From contig NZ_AP026802.1 in assembly GCF_033095985.1 (NCBI RefSeq), positions 1,240,001 to 1,304,000 of the forward strand: a stretch of 64,000 nucleotides of DNA, in the 5' to 3' direction. Source of the stretch: Xylocopilactobacillus apicola (GTDB taxonomy: Bacteria; Bacillota; Bacilli; Lactobacillales; Lactobacillaceae). The position numbers were made by a program, and so were the translations under genes. Shown in pieces: positions 16,382 through 24,615 of the stretch. A model generated the notes under the pieces. It ran no database searches and was not told the origin of the DNA. It saw nothing but the letters and a program-made list of their open reading frames with translations. Position 1 is the first letter of the stretch. Every line of letters begins with the position of its first letter.

Positions 16382-17677
16382 ATGCTTGAACGATATACCC
16401 GCCCTGAAATGGCGCAAGTTTGGTCAAAACACAATCAATACAAGTCATGGCTTGCAGTCGAAATTGCAGTCGATGAAGCTTGGGCAGAATTAGGAGAAAT
16501 TCCGGCAGTCGACGTTGAAGAAATTAAAAAGAATGCTAAATTTGACGAAGATCGAATCGCCGAAATTGAAAATATTACTCATCACGACGTTGTTGCTTTT
16601 ACCCGAAATGTTTCTGAATCGCTTGGACCGGTTAGTAAATGGATCCACTACGGCGTTACCAGCACTGACGTTGTAGACACAGCTCAAGGTTACCGGCTCA
16701 AACAAGCCAATTCGCTTTTGAGACAAGATCTGAATAATCTCTTAGCGGTGATTAAAGAACAAGCCCTGAAATACAAAGATACGGTCATGATTGGCCGCAC
16801 TCATGGCGTTCAAGCCGAGCCAACAACTTTTGGGCTTAAACTAGCTCGTTGGTACTCAGAGACCAAACGCAACCTCAAACGATTTGAAACTGCCGCCTCT
16901 GAGGTTGAAGCAGGAAAAATTAGCGGAGCGGTTGGAACTTTTGCCAACGTCCCTCCTTTTGTCGAAGAATTCGTTTGTAAGCAATTAGGCCTTCACCCCG
17001 CCGAAATATCCAGCCAAGTCCTGCCGCGCGATTTACATGCTGATTATCTAGCTACTTTAGCTTTAATTGGTACCAGTCTTGAGGAATTTGCCACCGAAAT
17101 TCGTTCCCTTCAACGTTCAGAAATCCATGAAGTTGAAGAATTTTTTCAAAAAGGACAAAAAGGATCGTCAGCAATGCCCCATAAGCGTAATCCGATCGGC
17201 TGCGAGAATATTTGTGGCCTTGCAAGAATTCTGCGCGGCTATGTGACTCCTTCTTATGAGGACGTCATCTTGTGGCACGAACGTGACATTTCTCATTCTT
17301 CGGCTGAACGAATTATGCTCCCGGATGCTACTGGTTTGTTGGATTACATGTTGCAACGTTTTACGAAAATCCTAGCTAACCTCACTGTTTTTCCTAAGCG
17401 CATGAAAGAAAATATGAACTTAACTTACGGTTTAATTTATAGTCAGCGCATCTTATTAAAATTAATTGATGCTGGATTAACTCGCGAAAGGGCTTATGAT
17501 CTAATTCAGCCTTTAACTGCCCGTGCGTGGGACGAGGGTCTCCAATTTAAGCCCCTCGTAGAAAATAATCCAACTATCAAGTCAACTTTAACTCCCACTG
17601 AAATTGACGAAGCATTTGATTATCATTATCATCTCAAACATGTAGACGATATTTTTAAACGCGTTGGATTACTATGA
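16382..17677 (+). CDS. purB: Adenylosuccinate lyase
   Basis: Cleaves adenylosuccinate to AMP and SAICAR to AICAR. A 431-residue member of the fumarase/aspartase superfamily. It has R-Y-T-R-P-E-M near the start, T-S-T-D-V-V-D-T-A, the G-R-T-H-G-V-Q-A-E-P catalytic His loop and the signature G-S-S-A-M-P-H-K-R-N-P. The frame opens earlier, at 16349, but the ATG at 16382 with GAGGTC upstream fits the family N-terminus and the promoter. Its stop overlaps the start of the amidotransferase gene. Confidence 0.97.
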   Translation: MLERYTRPEMAQVWSKHNQYKSWLAVEIAVDEAWAELGEIPAVDVEEIKKNAKFDEDRIAEIENITHHDVVAFTRNVSESLGPVSKWIHYGVTSTDVVDTAQGYRLKQANSLLRQDLNNLLAVIKEQALKYKDTVMIGRTHGVQAEPTTFGLKLARWYSETKRNLKRFETAASEVEAGKISGAVGTFANVPPFVEEFVCKQLGLHPAEISSQVLPRDLHADYLATLALIGTSLEEFATEIRSLQRSEIHEVEEFFQKGQKGSSAMPHKRNPIGCENICGLARILRGYVTPSYEDVILWHERDISHSSAERIMLPDATGLLDYMLQRFTKILANLTVFPKRMKENMNLTYGLIYSQRILLKLIDAGLTRERAYDLIQPLTARAWDEGLQFKPLVENNPTIKSTLTPTEIDEAFDYHYHLKHVDDIFKRVGLL

Positions 17678-18357
17678 TTATAAATGTTTTACAACATGCC
17701 CCCAACGAAGGACCTGGTTCAATTCAAAAATGGGCTCAGATGCACCATTATGATTTCTATGTTTACCATCCGGCACAATTTGGCATTTTACCAGAAGCTA
17801 AGGAAACTGATTTTTTGGTAATTCTTGGCAGTCCGATGAGTCCAAACGATCGCGAACCTTGGATCGAAAAAGAGAGAACCTTAATTAAAGAGTTAATTGC
17901 AGCTAATAAACCGATTTTTGGTGTTTGCTTTGGGGCTCAACAGATTGTCAAAACTTTGGGGTATCGAGTTCTAAAGGCTCCAGTTAAAGAGGTCGGCTGG
18001 GCTCCTGTTAATTTAATGAGCAATTTAATCCCGGGACTTCCTGAACAATTAAATGTTTTGCATTGGCACGAAGAAATGTTTGAAATTCCAAGGGCAGCAA
18101 AACTCCTTTATTCAAGTGAACACGTCACAAATCAGGGATTTATTCTTCCGTCTAACATTGTTGGTCTTCAATTTCATCTTGAACCTCTTAAAGAAAATGT
18201 TAATGAAATCGTCGTCAATGATGCCGCGTACCTGACTGGATCGGTTTTAAATCAAAATCCTAAAGAAGTTTTAGAAAATGCGATACCCGCGGCTAATCAA
18301 GAAGCAATGTTCAAAATTCTTGACTTCATTTGCAAAAAAAAGGCAAAATCTAATTGA
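17674..18357 (+). CDS. Class I glutamine amidotransferase-like protein (GuaA-N-like)
   Basis: A 227-residue stand-alone GATase1 domain. The triad is visible: Cys85 in F-G-V-C-F-G-A-Q-Q, His168 and Glu170 in L-Q-F-H-L-E-P. It resembles GMP-synthase-like amidotransferases found alone in lactobacilli; family members hydrolyse glutamine or gamma-glutamyl compounds, and the partner or substrate here is unknown. The start overlaps the purB stop (ATGA), so it is co-translated with purB. It ends in a bidirectional terminator. Confidence 0.82.
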   Translation: MIINVLQHAPNEGPGSIQKWAQMHHYDFYVYHPAQFGILPEAKETDFLVILGSPMSPNDREPWIEKERTLIKELIAANKPIFGVCFGAQQIVKTLGYRVLKAPVKEVGWAPVNLMSNLIPGLPEQLNVLHWHEEMFEIPRAAKLLYSSEHVTNQGFILPSNIVGLQFHLEPLKENVNEIVVNDAAYLTGSVLNQNPKEVLENAIPAANQEAMFKILDFICKKKAKSN

Positions 18358-18374
18358 ATGATTTTGTCTTTTTT
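18334..18374. terminator. Bidirectional terminator
   Basis: GGCAAAATC (18342-18350) pairs with GATTTTGTC (18360-18368), flanked by an A-run on the left and a T-run on the right. It serves the purB operon (+) and the PDDEXK-like gene (-). Confidence 0.85.
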
Positions 18375-18378
18375 GATC

Positions 18379-18864
18379 TTAAATTACTTGTAAAACAGCT
18401 GCTTTCATGAAAATATTATCTTCAGTTGAAGACTTTTCAAGATATTTCGGTTCCTTTTGATCCTGCTCGGTATAAACAAGATAGCGTAAGTAACTATCAT
18501 CGTCAAAAATTTTAAAATAGTCAATTTCAATAACATAAAACGGTTGATCAGACCTTGCCCGCAAGGCCTCACTAAGTAATTCTTCAGTTATGCCTCGAAG
18601 TGACCGTCTAACAAAATCGTTATCCCGTCGCATTTCAACCATCACGTGAACCTCAGAGCCATCTTTTAATTTTGCTAAAACCCTCACCTGTGATTTATAA
18701 AGCTGAACCTTATGTAATTCCTCTGGATATAAATATTCAACTTCTTCAATTTCTAAGTCCAAGAAATCATGAATGAGGTTTATTAAAATATTGCTTTTTT
18801 CAGGATTTGCAAAAGCACTTTTGAACTGCCTGTCACTTAATTGTCTTTTCATATTATTTTGCAT
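18379..18864 (-). CDS. Short, degenerate PDDEXK_2/Rpn-family nuclease-like protein
   Basis: A 161-residue protein with the opening typical of PD-(D/E)XK transposase-nuclease (Rpn-like) proteins: F-K-x-A-F-A-N-P-E-K-S, then I-L-I-N-L-I-H-D-F-L-D and V-x-V-M-V-E-M. Typical members are about 250-300 residues with a D...ExQ/K core. Here the expected Asp before the conserved strand reads V-R-V and the E-x-Q reads E-M-R, so catalytic residues look lost and the C-terminus is short. AAGGAGA precedes the ATG. Probably a relic or regulatory remnant of a mobile-type nuclease gene. Confidence 0.7.
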   Translation of the reverse strand: MQNNMKRQLSDRQFKSAFANPEKSNILINLIHDFLDLEIEEVEYLYPEELHKVQLYKSQVRVLAKLKDGSEVHVMVEMRRDNDFVRRSLRGITEELLSEALRARSDQPFYVIEIDYFKIFDDDSYLRYLVYTEQDQKEPKYLEKSSTEDNIFMKAAVLQVI

Positions 18865-18972
18865 AGCTAGTCTCCTTATTTTTTAAATGTTAGACAGATT
18901 TTTCTGCCCTACACTTAGATAAATACGCGAAAATTTCGATTTAGCTAAAAAAATCGCAAAATAATTTAATTT

Positions 18973-21333
18973 TTATTGAAAATTAACAATTGTGGCGCCA
19001 TTGCCACCTTCATTAGCAGGTGCAAAATAAAAATCTGTCACGCGCGGATTATTCCTTAACGTATCTTGAACTAGATTACGAATCGTCCCCGTTCCAAATC
19101 CATGAATAATAATCGCCGAAGGATAATTTGCTAATAACGATGCATCAATAAAATGATCTAATTCACAAACTGCTTCTTCATAACGTTTACCCCGCAAATC
19201 GAGCCTCCCGCTTGGCATTTCATTAGTCCGTTTTACATTAGCTTTTACTTTTGTTTTTATGACCGGTGGTGAGCTCTTGGCAGCCTGAACTTTTTCTAAT
19301 TGATCAGAAGACACTGTCATCTTGATTGAGCCGACCTGTACTTGCCAAGCATTACTGCCCATTTTCTGCAACAAAACACCTCGTTGCTCATAACTCGTCA
19401 AATAAACTGTATCTCCTGGCTGCAAGGTCTTGGCAGCATGAGCTTTTTTCAGCACCCGATTTTTCGTAAGATTTTTTTGATGGAGGGATTTTAACTGAGT
19501 TTTAGCCTCAATAATAACGTTATCTTTAACCGGTTCTCCATTTTTCTGATTGCGCAAACTTTCAATAATTTGCTGACTTTCTCGCTCAGTCTGGGCCACA
19601 ATACTTTCAGCCTCTTTTTTTGCTTGTTGGATTAAATGCTCTCGATTATTAGCTAATTCCTCGTTTTTTAAAGCTAGCTGGGCTTTAAGTTCAGCTAGAC
19701 GTTCTTTTTCTTCCTTGACCGCTTCATTGTTTGCCGCCAGTTCCTTCCGATCATTTTCTAAATGGTCTAACATTTCGTTAATACCGACTGTGTCATTGTC
19801 CATCAATTGCTCAGCATTCTTAACAATGTCTTCTGAAAGTCCCAGTCGTCTTGAAATTGCAAAAGCATTAGAATGTCCCGGAACCCCGATCAGTAAATGA
19901 TAAGTTGGTGACAAAGATTCAAGACTAAATTCCATGCTTGCATTCTCAACCTCTGGCGTATTGTAGGCATAGAGCTTTAATTCAGGATAATGCGTAGTTG
20001 CAAGAACGCAACAACCTTGAGTTTTTAAATGATTTAAGATGCTAATTGCAATGCTCGCCCCTTCTTCTGGGTCAGTTCCTGCGCCAATTTCGTCAAAAAG
20101 CAATAGGGAATCTTGATCGCTTGACTGCAAAATATTGACAATATTTTTCATATGAGAGGAAAAAGTGGAAAGATTCTGTTCAATCGACTGCTCATCTCCA
20201 ATATCAGCTAAAATATCAGAAAAAATTGCAATCTGGCTTTCTTCAGCAGCCGGAATATATAAACCAGCCTGTCCCATTATTTGGGTCAATCCGACCGTTT
20301 TTAAAGTAATAGTTTTTCCACCGGTATTCGGACCAGTAATTACCATTTGACGATGAATTCCGCCCAACCGAAAGTCGTTTTTGACCACTTTTTGAAGATC
20401 AATCAGCGGGTGAAATGCCAATTTAAGTTTAATTTCCTGTTTGGTAGAAATAAGCGGTAAAGTTGCGTTGATTTCCTTAGCATACTTGGCCTTAGCTTCC
20501 GCAAAATCCAAGTCATAAATCAAACGGGCGTTATCAGTAATCGCTTCAATATTTTCTAAAAGTTCAGTTGATATTTCACTCAAAATTTTCTGAATTTCTT
20601 CTTTTTCCTGGTGGATTACTAACTGAAGTTCATTATTTAAATTCAAAACGACTTGCGGTTCAATAAAAAGCGTTTGCCCTGTTGCGCTTTGATCGTGAAC
20701 TATTCCGCCAAAATGTGCTTTATGTTCGGCTTTGACTGGAATCACTTGGCGCCCATTTCTAACAGTCACAAGTGATTCACTTAGATATTTTGCTTCCGGC
20801 CCGTGAACAATGTGATCGAGTCTTTTTTTCTGTTCGTTTTGAAGACTAACAATTCTTTTTCTGATCTGCATTAATTCACCACTAGCTCGATCAAGGATAT
20901 TACCATCTTCATCAACCGATCGCTTCAAGCGGGCATATAATTCCTCGTCAATCTCAACTTCTGCTAACTTTTCTTTAAAAAAAAGTAGTTCAATTGCCCT
21001 TTCATCCAAAGTTTCGTTAAACTGTCTTAAATTGTCGCTAATTCTAAAAATTAAGAGGATTTGACTTAATTCCATCCCTGAAATAATCGCATGTTTTCTA
21101 AGTCGTGCCATAATCGGCATAATATCTGCAACCTCGGCGATTGGAAAGCCGCCAAAGAGCCGCAAAACATTTACAGCGTCAGTTGTTTGAGCGATTGAAG
21201 CTTCAACAATTTGACGATTTTTTTGCGGAATTAAACGCTCAACCTTAGAACGACCTTGTTCTGTAACAGTAAAAGCCGCAATTGCGGCTTTTATCTTCGG
21301 AAATTCTAATATTTCTAAAACTTTTGTATTCAA
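18973..21333 (-). CDS. mutS2: Endonuclease MutS2 / ribosome-collision splitting ATPase
   Basis: A 786-residue MutS2 with MutS-like core and clamp, ABC-type ATPase (G-P-N-T-G-G-K-T-I-T-L-K, D-E-I-G-A-G-T-D-P), a coiled-coil KOW-like region and a C-terminal Smr domain (L-D-L-R-G-K-R-Y, H-G-F-G-T-G). Known roles are suppression of recombination and, in B. subtilis, splitting of collided ribosomes. The frame opens at a GTG (21357), but CAGGAG at ideal spacing points to the TTG at 21333 and gives the family-typical N-T-K-V-L-E start. Last gene of the ireB operon. Confidence 0.95.
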   Translation of the reverse strand: MNTKVLEILEFPKIKAAIAAFTVTEQGRSKVERLIPQKNRQIVEASIAQTTDAVNVLRLFGGFPIAEVADIMPIMARLRKHAIISGMELSQILLIFRISDNLRQFNETLDERAIELLFFKEKLAEVEIDEELYARLKRSVDEDGNILDRASGELMQIRKRIVSLQNEQKKRLDHIVHGPEAKYLSESLVTVRNGRQVIPVKAEHKAHFGGIVHDQSATGQTLFIEPQVVLNLNNELQLVIHQEKEEIQKILSEISTELLENIEAITDNARLIYDLDFAEAKAKYAKEINATLPLISTKQEIKLKLAFHPLIDLQKVVKNDFRLGGIHRQMVITGPNTGGKTITLKTVGLTQIMGQAGLYIPAAEESQIAIFSDILADIGDEQSIEQNLSTFSSHMKNIVNILQSSDQDSLLLFDEIGAGTDPEEGASIAISILNHLKTQGCCVLATTHYPELKLYAYNTPEVENASMEFSLESLSPTYHLLIGVPGHSNAFAISRRLGLSEDIVKNAEQLMDNDTVGINEMLDHLENDRKELAANNEAVKEEKERLAELKAQLALKNEELANNREHLIQQAKKEAESIVAQTERESQQIIESLRNQKNGEPVKDNVIIEAKTQLKSLHQKNLTKNRVLKKAHAAKTLQPGDTVYLTSYEQRGVLLQKMGSNAWQVQVGSIKMTVSSDQLEKVQAAKSSPPVIKTKVKANVKRTNEMPSGRLDLRGKRYEEAVCELDHFIDASLLANYPSAIIIHGFGTGTIRNLVQDTLRNNPRVTDFYFAPANEGGNGATIVNFQ

Positions 21334-21347
21334 CTTTTCTCCTGAAA

Positions 21348-21872
21348 TCACAACCACAGCTGGTTAAAAATCCAGCCAAATGGCCCTTTAATTAAACCAT
21401 TTACTAAAAAAGAATGGGTCAGCGTATTTTGAAGTCCACTAAGCGGAACCATTGCTAAAGCACTAAAAATTAAATAAAGACTAAATGTACCCGTCATAAA
21501 TCCTAGTACTCCTGTCACAACTTTCAGATTAGTGGGAGTTTCAGAAAACTGAAGCTTCTTAATAAACACTTCAACAAAACGCATTAAGAGGCAAAACAAA
21601 AAATAAAAAATCATAAATGTTACAATTCTATAAAACGATTCTTCGACGTCGAAAACATTGACTTTCGAGTAAAAATAAAGTGGTTTTTCATTGATAACTG
21701 ACGAATAAGGGACATAAAGTGAAAAAACTCGCCAAAAAAGCCGCGCAAAAAAAATCGCTGCAATTCCCGAAATTACGTATCCAGCAAACATAATTGTTTC
21801 AAGCTTAAATCCTCTTTTAACTGAAAAATAAATCGAATACGCAATCCAACCACAAATTAAAAAACTAAACAC
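21348..21872 (-). CDS. CvpA family membrane protein
   Basis: A 174-residue integral membrane protein with four hydrophobic segments (about 1-12, 25-50, 80-100, 115-140), the CvpA layout. G-x-x-R/K-G-F after the first helix matches the family. Related to colicin V production protein; role in Gram-positives unclear. It starts at GTG three bases after the DUF1292 stop, without a good ribosome-binding site, consistent with translational coupling. It precedes mutS2, the usual Firmicutes order. Confidence 0.82.
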   Translation of the reverse strand: MFSFLICGWIAYSIYFSVKRGFKLETIMFAGYVISGIAAIFFARLFWRVFSLYVPYSSVINEKPLYFYSKVNVFDVEESFYRIVTFMIFYFLFCLLMRFVEVFIKKLQFSETPTNLKVVTGVLGFMTGTFSLYLIFSALAMVPLSGLQNTLTHSFLVNGLIKGPFGWIFNQLWL

Positions 21873-21875
21873 CGT

Positions 21876-22223
21876 TTAACTATCGCCTTCATCGTTACCA
21901 TTTTCATCCCAAAAAGTATTAAGAACTTCTTCAACCATATCAAGTTCTTTTTCATCCTCAACAGCCTTCAAATCGCCGAAAGTTCCGCTACCATTTGGGT
22001 CAAGGGTATAAGAATATGCTTCGAGATTAAGAATCTCACTCTCATCTTCACTTGTTGGATAAATAATAACGTAAGATTTGTCGTAATCCTCTGAATCAAA
22101 AGTAAATAACACCGTGTAATCGTATGTATTTCCTTTGTCATCAACTAAAACAATTTTACGAAAATCTTCGTCATTTTCTGGTAAATTTGCTCCAAGATCT
22201 TGAAAATTTTTATCATCTGTCAT
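21876..22223 (-). CDS. DUF1292 family protein (YrzB-like)
   Basis: A 115-residue acidic soluble protein with the DUF1292 core (I-V-L-V-D-D-K-G-N, Y-x-V-L-F-T-F-D-S, Y-V-I-I-Y-P, L-N-L-E-A-Y-S-Y) and an acidic tail. Function unknown. It follows yqgF, the standard order ireB-yqgF-yrzB. The short spacing on both sides shows one operon. Confidence 0.88.
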   Translation of the reverse strand: MTDDKNFQDLGANLPENDEDFRKIVLVDDKGNTYDYTVLFTFDSEDYDKSYVIIYPTSEDESEILNLEAYSYTLDPNGSGTFGDLKAVEDEKELDMVEEVLNTFWDENGNDEGDS

Positions 22224-22225
22224 AA

Positions 22226-22651
22226 CTAAAAAGACTTCCTATCTAAGTAAGTTTGTAAAATAAATGAAGCTGCTAATTTATCAATTGCTTTCTTTTGCTT
22301 TTTTCTTGATACATCAGCTTTTTCGACCAAAATCCGACTAGCAGCTACTGTAGTTAAACGTTCATCAATCAAATGAACTGGCATCGCAAACTTTTGTTGC
22401 AGCAATACCTTAAAATCTTCGGTCGCTTTTGCTCTTGCTCCGATTGTGTTGTTCATATTTTTTGGATATCCAAGAACAAATTCATCTGCCTTGTACTCCT
22501 CAACAATTGCTCGCAATCGCTTCAACCCAAAATTATTGTTAGCCGTATCAATTGGAATAATCTCTAAACTTTGAGCAGTAATGCCCATTAAATCACTATA
22601 AGCAACCCCTAAAGTTTTAGTCCCCAGATCTAACCCAATGTAACGTTTCAT
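22226..22651 (-). CDS. yqgF: YqgF/RuvX family RNase-H-fold nuclease
   Basis: A 141-residue cytoplasmic protein with an RNase-H fold, implicated in pre-16S rRNA processing in bacteria. It starts with [12 protein letters not shown], then F-V-L-G-Y-P-K-N-M and L-I-D-E-R-L-T-T, with the catalytic Asp/Glu/Asp set intact including the I-D-K-L-A-A segment. It overlaps ireB by 4 bases. Confidence 0.94.
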   Translation of the reverse strand: MKRYIGLDLGTKTLGVAYSDLMGITAQSLEIIPIDTANNNFGLKRLRAIVEEYKADEFVLGYPKNMNNTIGARAKATEDFKVLLQQKFAMPVHLIDERLTTVAASRILVEKADVSRKKQKKAIDKLAASFILQTYLDRKSF

Positions 22652-22911
22652 TTAATATTGTTATCCTTTAAATAACTGCGAACCAATTCTTCGATGATTT
22701 CGTCTCGATCATGCTTACGAATCAAGTTTCGCGCATCATTATGCCGGGGGATATAGGCCGGATCGCCAGATTCAAGATATCCGACAATCTGATTAATCGG
22801 GTTATACCCTTTTTCCTCCAGCGATTGATAAACTGAAATTAGAGTTTCCTTTACATTTTTGGAATCACTCTCTGGAAATTCAAAATGCATTGTGCTATCA
22901 AAATTAGCCAT
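22648..22911 (-). CDS. ireB: IreB family regulatory protein (DUF965)
   Basis: An 87-residue protein with the conserved [11 protein letters not shown]-x-S-G-D-P-A-Y-I-P block and C-terminal R-N-L-I-R. In Enterococcus, IreB is a substrate of the Ser/Thr kinase IreK and modulates cephalosporin resistance. GAGGTGGCAG precedes the ATG. ireB normally directly follows alaS; here alaS is 31 kb away and a long intergenic region precedes ireB. Confidence 0.94.
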   Translation of the reverse strand: MANFDSTMHFEFPESDSKNVKETLISVYQSLEEKGYNPINQIVGYLESGDPAYIPRHNDARNLIRKHDRDEIIEELVRSYLKDNNIK

Positions 22912-22959
22912 CTGCCACCTCGTTATGAATCATTAAAATATCTTTTTACTTCTCAGACT

Positions 22960-22965
22960 ATTATA
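22960..22965 (-). promoter_or_regulatory. Likely -10 box for the ireB-mutS2 operon
   Basis: Minus strand TATAAT in GATATTATAATAG, about 50 bases before ireB. The -35 at 17 bp (CAACGG) is weak. Confidence 0.45.
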
Positions 22966-23073
22966 ATATCACGGTTAATAGCCCGTTGGAATAATCTACC
23001 CACATTAAATCTACTAAAAAACACTTATTAATCTGCTTATTCTTATTGTTTTTTGTTCACTCTTTTGTTAAAT

Positions 23074-23304
23074 TAGATAAATAAGGCATCTCGATATAAG
23101 AGAACGTTTTTTAAATGTCCCGAGCCCCTTACTATTACTTTTAGTTTAGGCACAAAATTAAACTCATTTCAATTTTTATCAGGACATCGAACATTTTGAT
23201 TTTACTTAAGTATTAGTAGGATCTCTGCTTCGGCTTTTTCCTACTGATCCCAGTTTACCAAAAAAAAGCTAGAACCCACGGAAATTAACATTAATTTCCT
23301 TTTT
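23074..23304 (+). ncRNA. Structured intergenic element: candidate small RNA or thrB leader with terminator
   Basis: The 469-base gap between ireB and thrB has no plausible ORF but holds paired segments on the plus strand. 23127-23140 pairs with 23208-23220 (12 pairs, one mismatch, one bulge). 23215-23221 pairs with 23239-23245 (AGTAGGA/TCCTACT), which excludes the first pairing. ATGTCC (23115-23120) matches GGACAT (23182-23187). A terminator ends it at 23304. A weak promoter (TTTGTT, 16 bp, TAGATA) begins near 23052. I see no T-box or known riboswitch core. Either a free-standing RNA of about 220 nt or an attenuator leader. Confidence 0.45.
23280..23304 (+). terminator. Intrinsic terminator upstream of thrB
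   Basis: GGAAATTAA (23280-23288) and TTAATTTCC (23291-23299) form a tight stem followed by TTTTT. Only the plus strand has the T-run. There is no plus-strand gene upstream, so it must end a non-coding transcript or attenuate thrB. Confidence 0.7.
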
Positions 23305-23338
23305 GTAACGGTTTTGACATATCGAGAGAACTTTTTTC

Positions 23339-23347
23339 TGCTATAAC
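23339..23347 (+). promoter_or_regulatory. Extended -10 promoter of thrB
   Basis: TGCTATAAC is an extended -10. A perfect TTGACA (23314-23319) lies 22 bp upstream, too far for a normal spacer. It lies between the terminator and thrB, allowing thrB expression independent of the upstream element. Confidence 0.45.
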
Positions 23348-23380
23348 TTCTAAAATTAATTACTAGGAAATGAAGAGATT

Positions 23381-24301
23381 ATGTATAAAATAAAAGTCCC
23401 TGCTTGTAGTTCAAACCTTGGTCCTGGTTTTGACACTCTTGGAATTGCGCTGAACCTTTACTTGACGGTGGAAATCGGCGAAGAAACCGATGAATGGATT
23501 GTGGAACATAATAACGGTCGTTATATCCCCACAGATCATCACAATTATATTGTCAAGACTGCTTTATCAGTCGCACCAGACCTTACGCCCCACCACATTA
23601 TTATCCATTCAGACATTCCGGTCGCTAGAGGGCTCGGATCATCCTCCAGCGCTTTGGTTGCGGGAATTGTATTAGCAAATTTAATTAATAAAATGGAACT
23701 GTCAAACGAAGAGATCCTAAAAAAAGCTGTTGCAATTGAAGGTCACCCTGATAATGTAGCACCAATCGTTTATGGAGGACTGATCAGTGCAATGTATTTT
23801 CACAAAAGAGAAGAATTAATTTGTGAAAAGTTGCCTACCCCCATTTGGAATGCCCTTGCTTTCATTCCAAACCGCAAATTATCAACTAAAGTCTCACGTA
23901 ACGCCCTACCAGAACAGATTCCTTTTTGGAATGGAATTCGGACTAATTCAGCATCAATTATGTTAATTACAGCTCTTTACAATCGAGATTATCGAACTGC
24001 TTTTAGAATGATGGAAATGGATTTATTGCACGAACCATTTAGAAAAGAACTCGTCCCTGAATTAGACCAAATTAGAAAAATCGCCCATACGATTGGAATT
24101 CATGGTACTTACCTTTCTGGTTCTGGTCCAACCATTGTCACTTACGGAACAAGAGAAAAAATGACGAAACTGCAGTCTTTAATTAACCAAGATGAATCAT
24201 TTAATGGCTCAACCAGAATTCTTCAAGTGGAACCTAACGGTTATAGTGTTACTGACACTGAAGAAGACGACGATTTTTACTTTATCAAAGATTTACTGTA
24301 G
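23381..24301 (+). CDS. thrB: Homoserine kinase
   Basis: Phosphorylates homoserine on the threonine route. A 306-residue GHMP kinase with the P-A-C-S-S-N-L-G-P-G-F-D-T-L-G start, ATP-binding P-V-A-R-G-L-G-S-S-S-S-A, E-G-H-P-D-N-V-A-P and C-terminal G-T-Y-L-S-G-S-G-P-T. No hom or thrC is nearby, unlike the usual hom-thrC-thrB operon. It is monocistronic between its own promoter and a terminator, and one of few plus-strand genes in this part. Confidence 0.95.
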   Translation: MYKIKVPACSSNLGPGFDTLGIALNLYLTVEIGEETDEWIVEHNNGRYIPTDHHNYIVKTALSVAPDLTPHHIIIHSDIPVARGLGSSSSALVAGIVLANLINKMELSNEEILKKAVAIEGHPDNVAPIVYGGLISAMYFHKREELICEKLPTPIWNALAFIPNRKLSTKVSRNALPEQIPFWNGIRTNSASIMLITALYNRDYRTAFRMMEMDLLHEPFRKELVPELDQIRKIAHTIGIHGTYLSGSGPTIVTYGTREKMTKLQSLINQDESFNGSTRILQVEPNGYSVTDTEEDDDFYFIKDLL

Positions 24302-24302
24302 G

Positions 24303-24325
24303 AGGCTAAAAAAATAGCCTTTTTT
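24303..24325 (+). terminator. Terminator of thrB
   Basis: AGGCTA / TAGCCT stem with an A-loop and TTTTT, two bases after the thrB stop. Confidence 0.85.
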
Positions 24326-24615
24326 AATTGATTTTAATTACCAAGATCACTACTTTGCAGATAAGAATGCTCCCACATAACGCATTAGTCCATCTGAAAG
24401 CTCATTTTCGACAAAATTTTAAATACGTCACTTCCGACACCAAAAACACCCGTTAGAATTTATCGCTTAATTTAATCTATTTTCTAACAAATCAGTGATT
24501 GAAAATCCTGCTGTTCCATAGACTATGCTTTTTGATCATCCTTAAAATCTGTAACTTAAGAATTTTCCTTCACATCAATTTAATCGCCTTTTACCCTAAC
24601 AACGAACGCCTTTCA
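24326..24615. other. Intergenic stretch without recognised content
   Basis: About 290 bases between the thrB terminator and the permease stop. I see no ORF with a ribosome-binding site, no clear terminator for the permease on the minus strand and no repeat. It may be decayed sequence. Confidence 0.4.

Noticed and set aside
13960-18357. Purine genes as a horizontally acquired island
   Set aside because: guaC, purA and purB are core genes in this group with normal promoters; only their position is notable.
23060-23380. T-box leader for thrB
   Set aside because: No GGGUGGNACCGCG-type T-box sequence or recognisable specifier stem is present on either strand.
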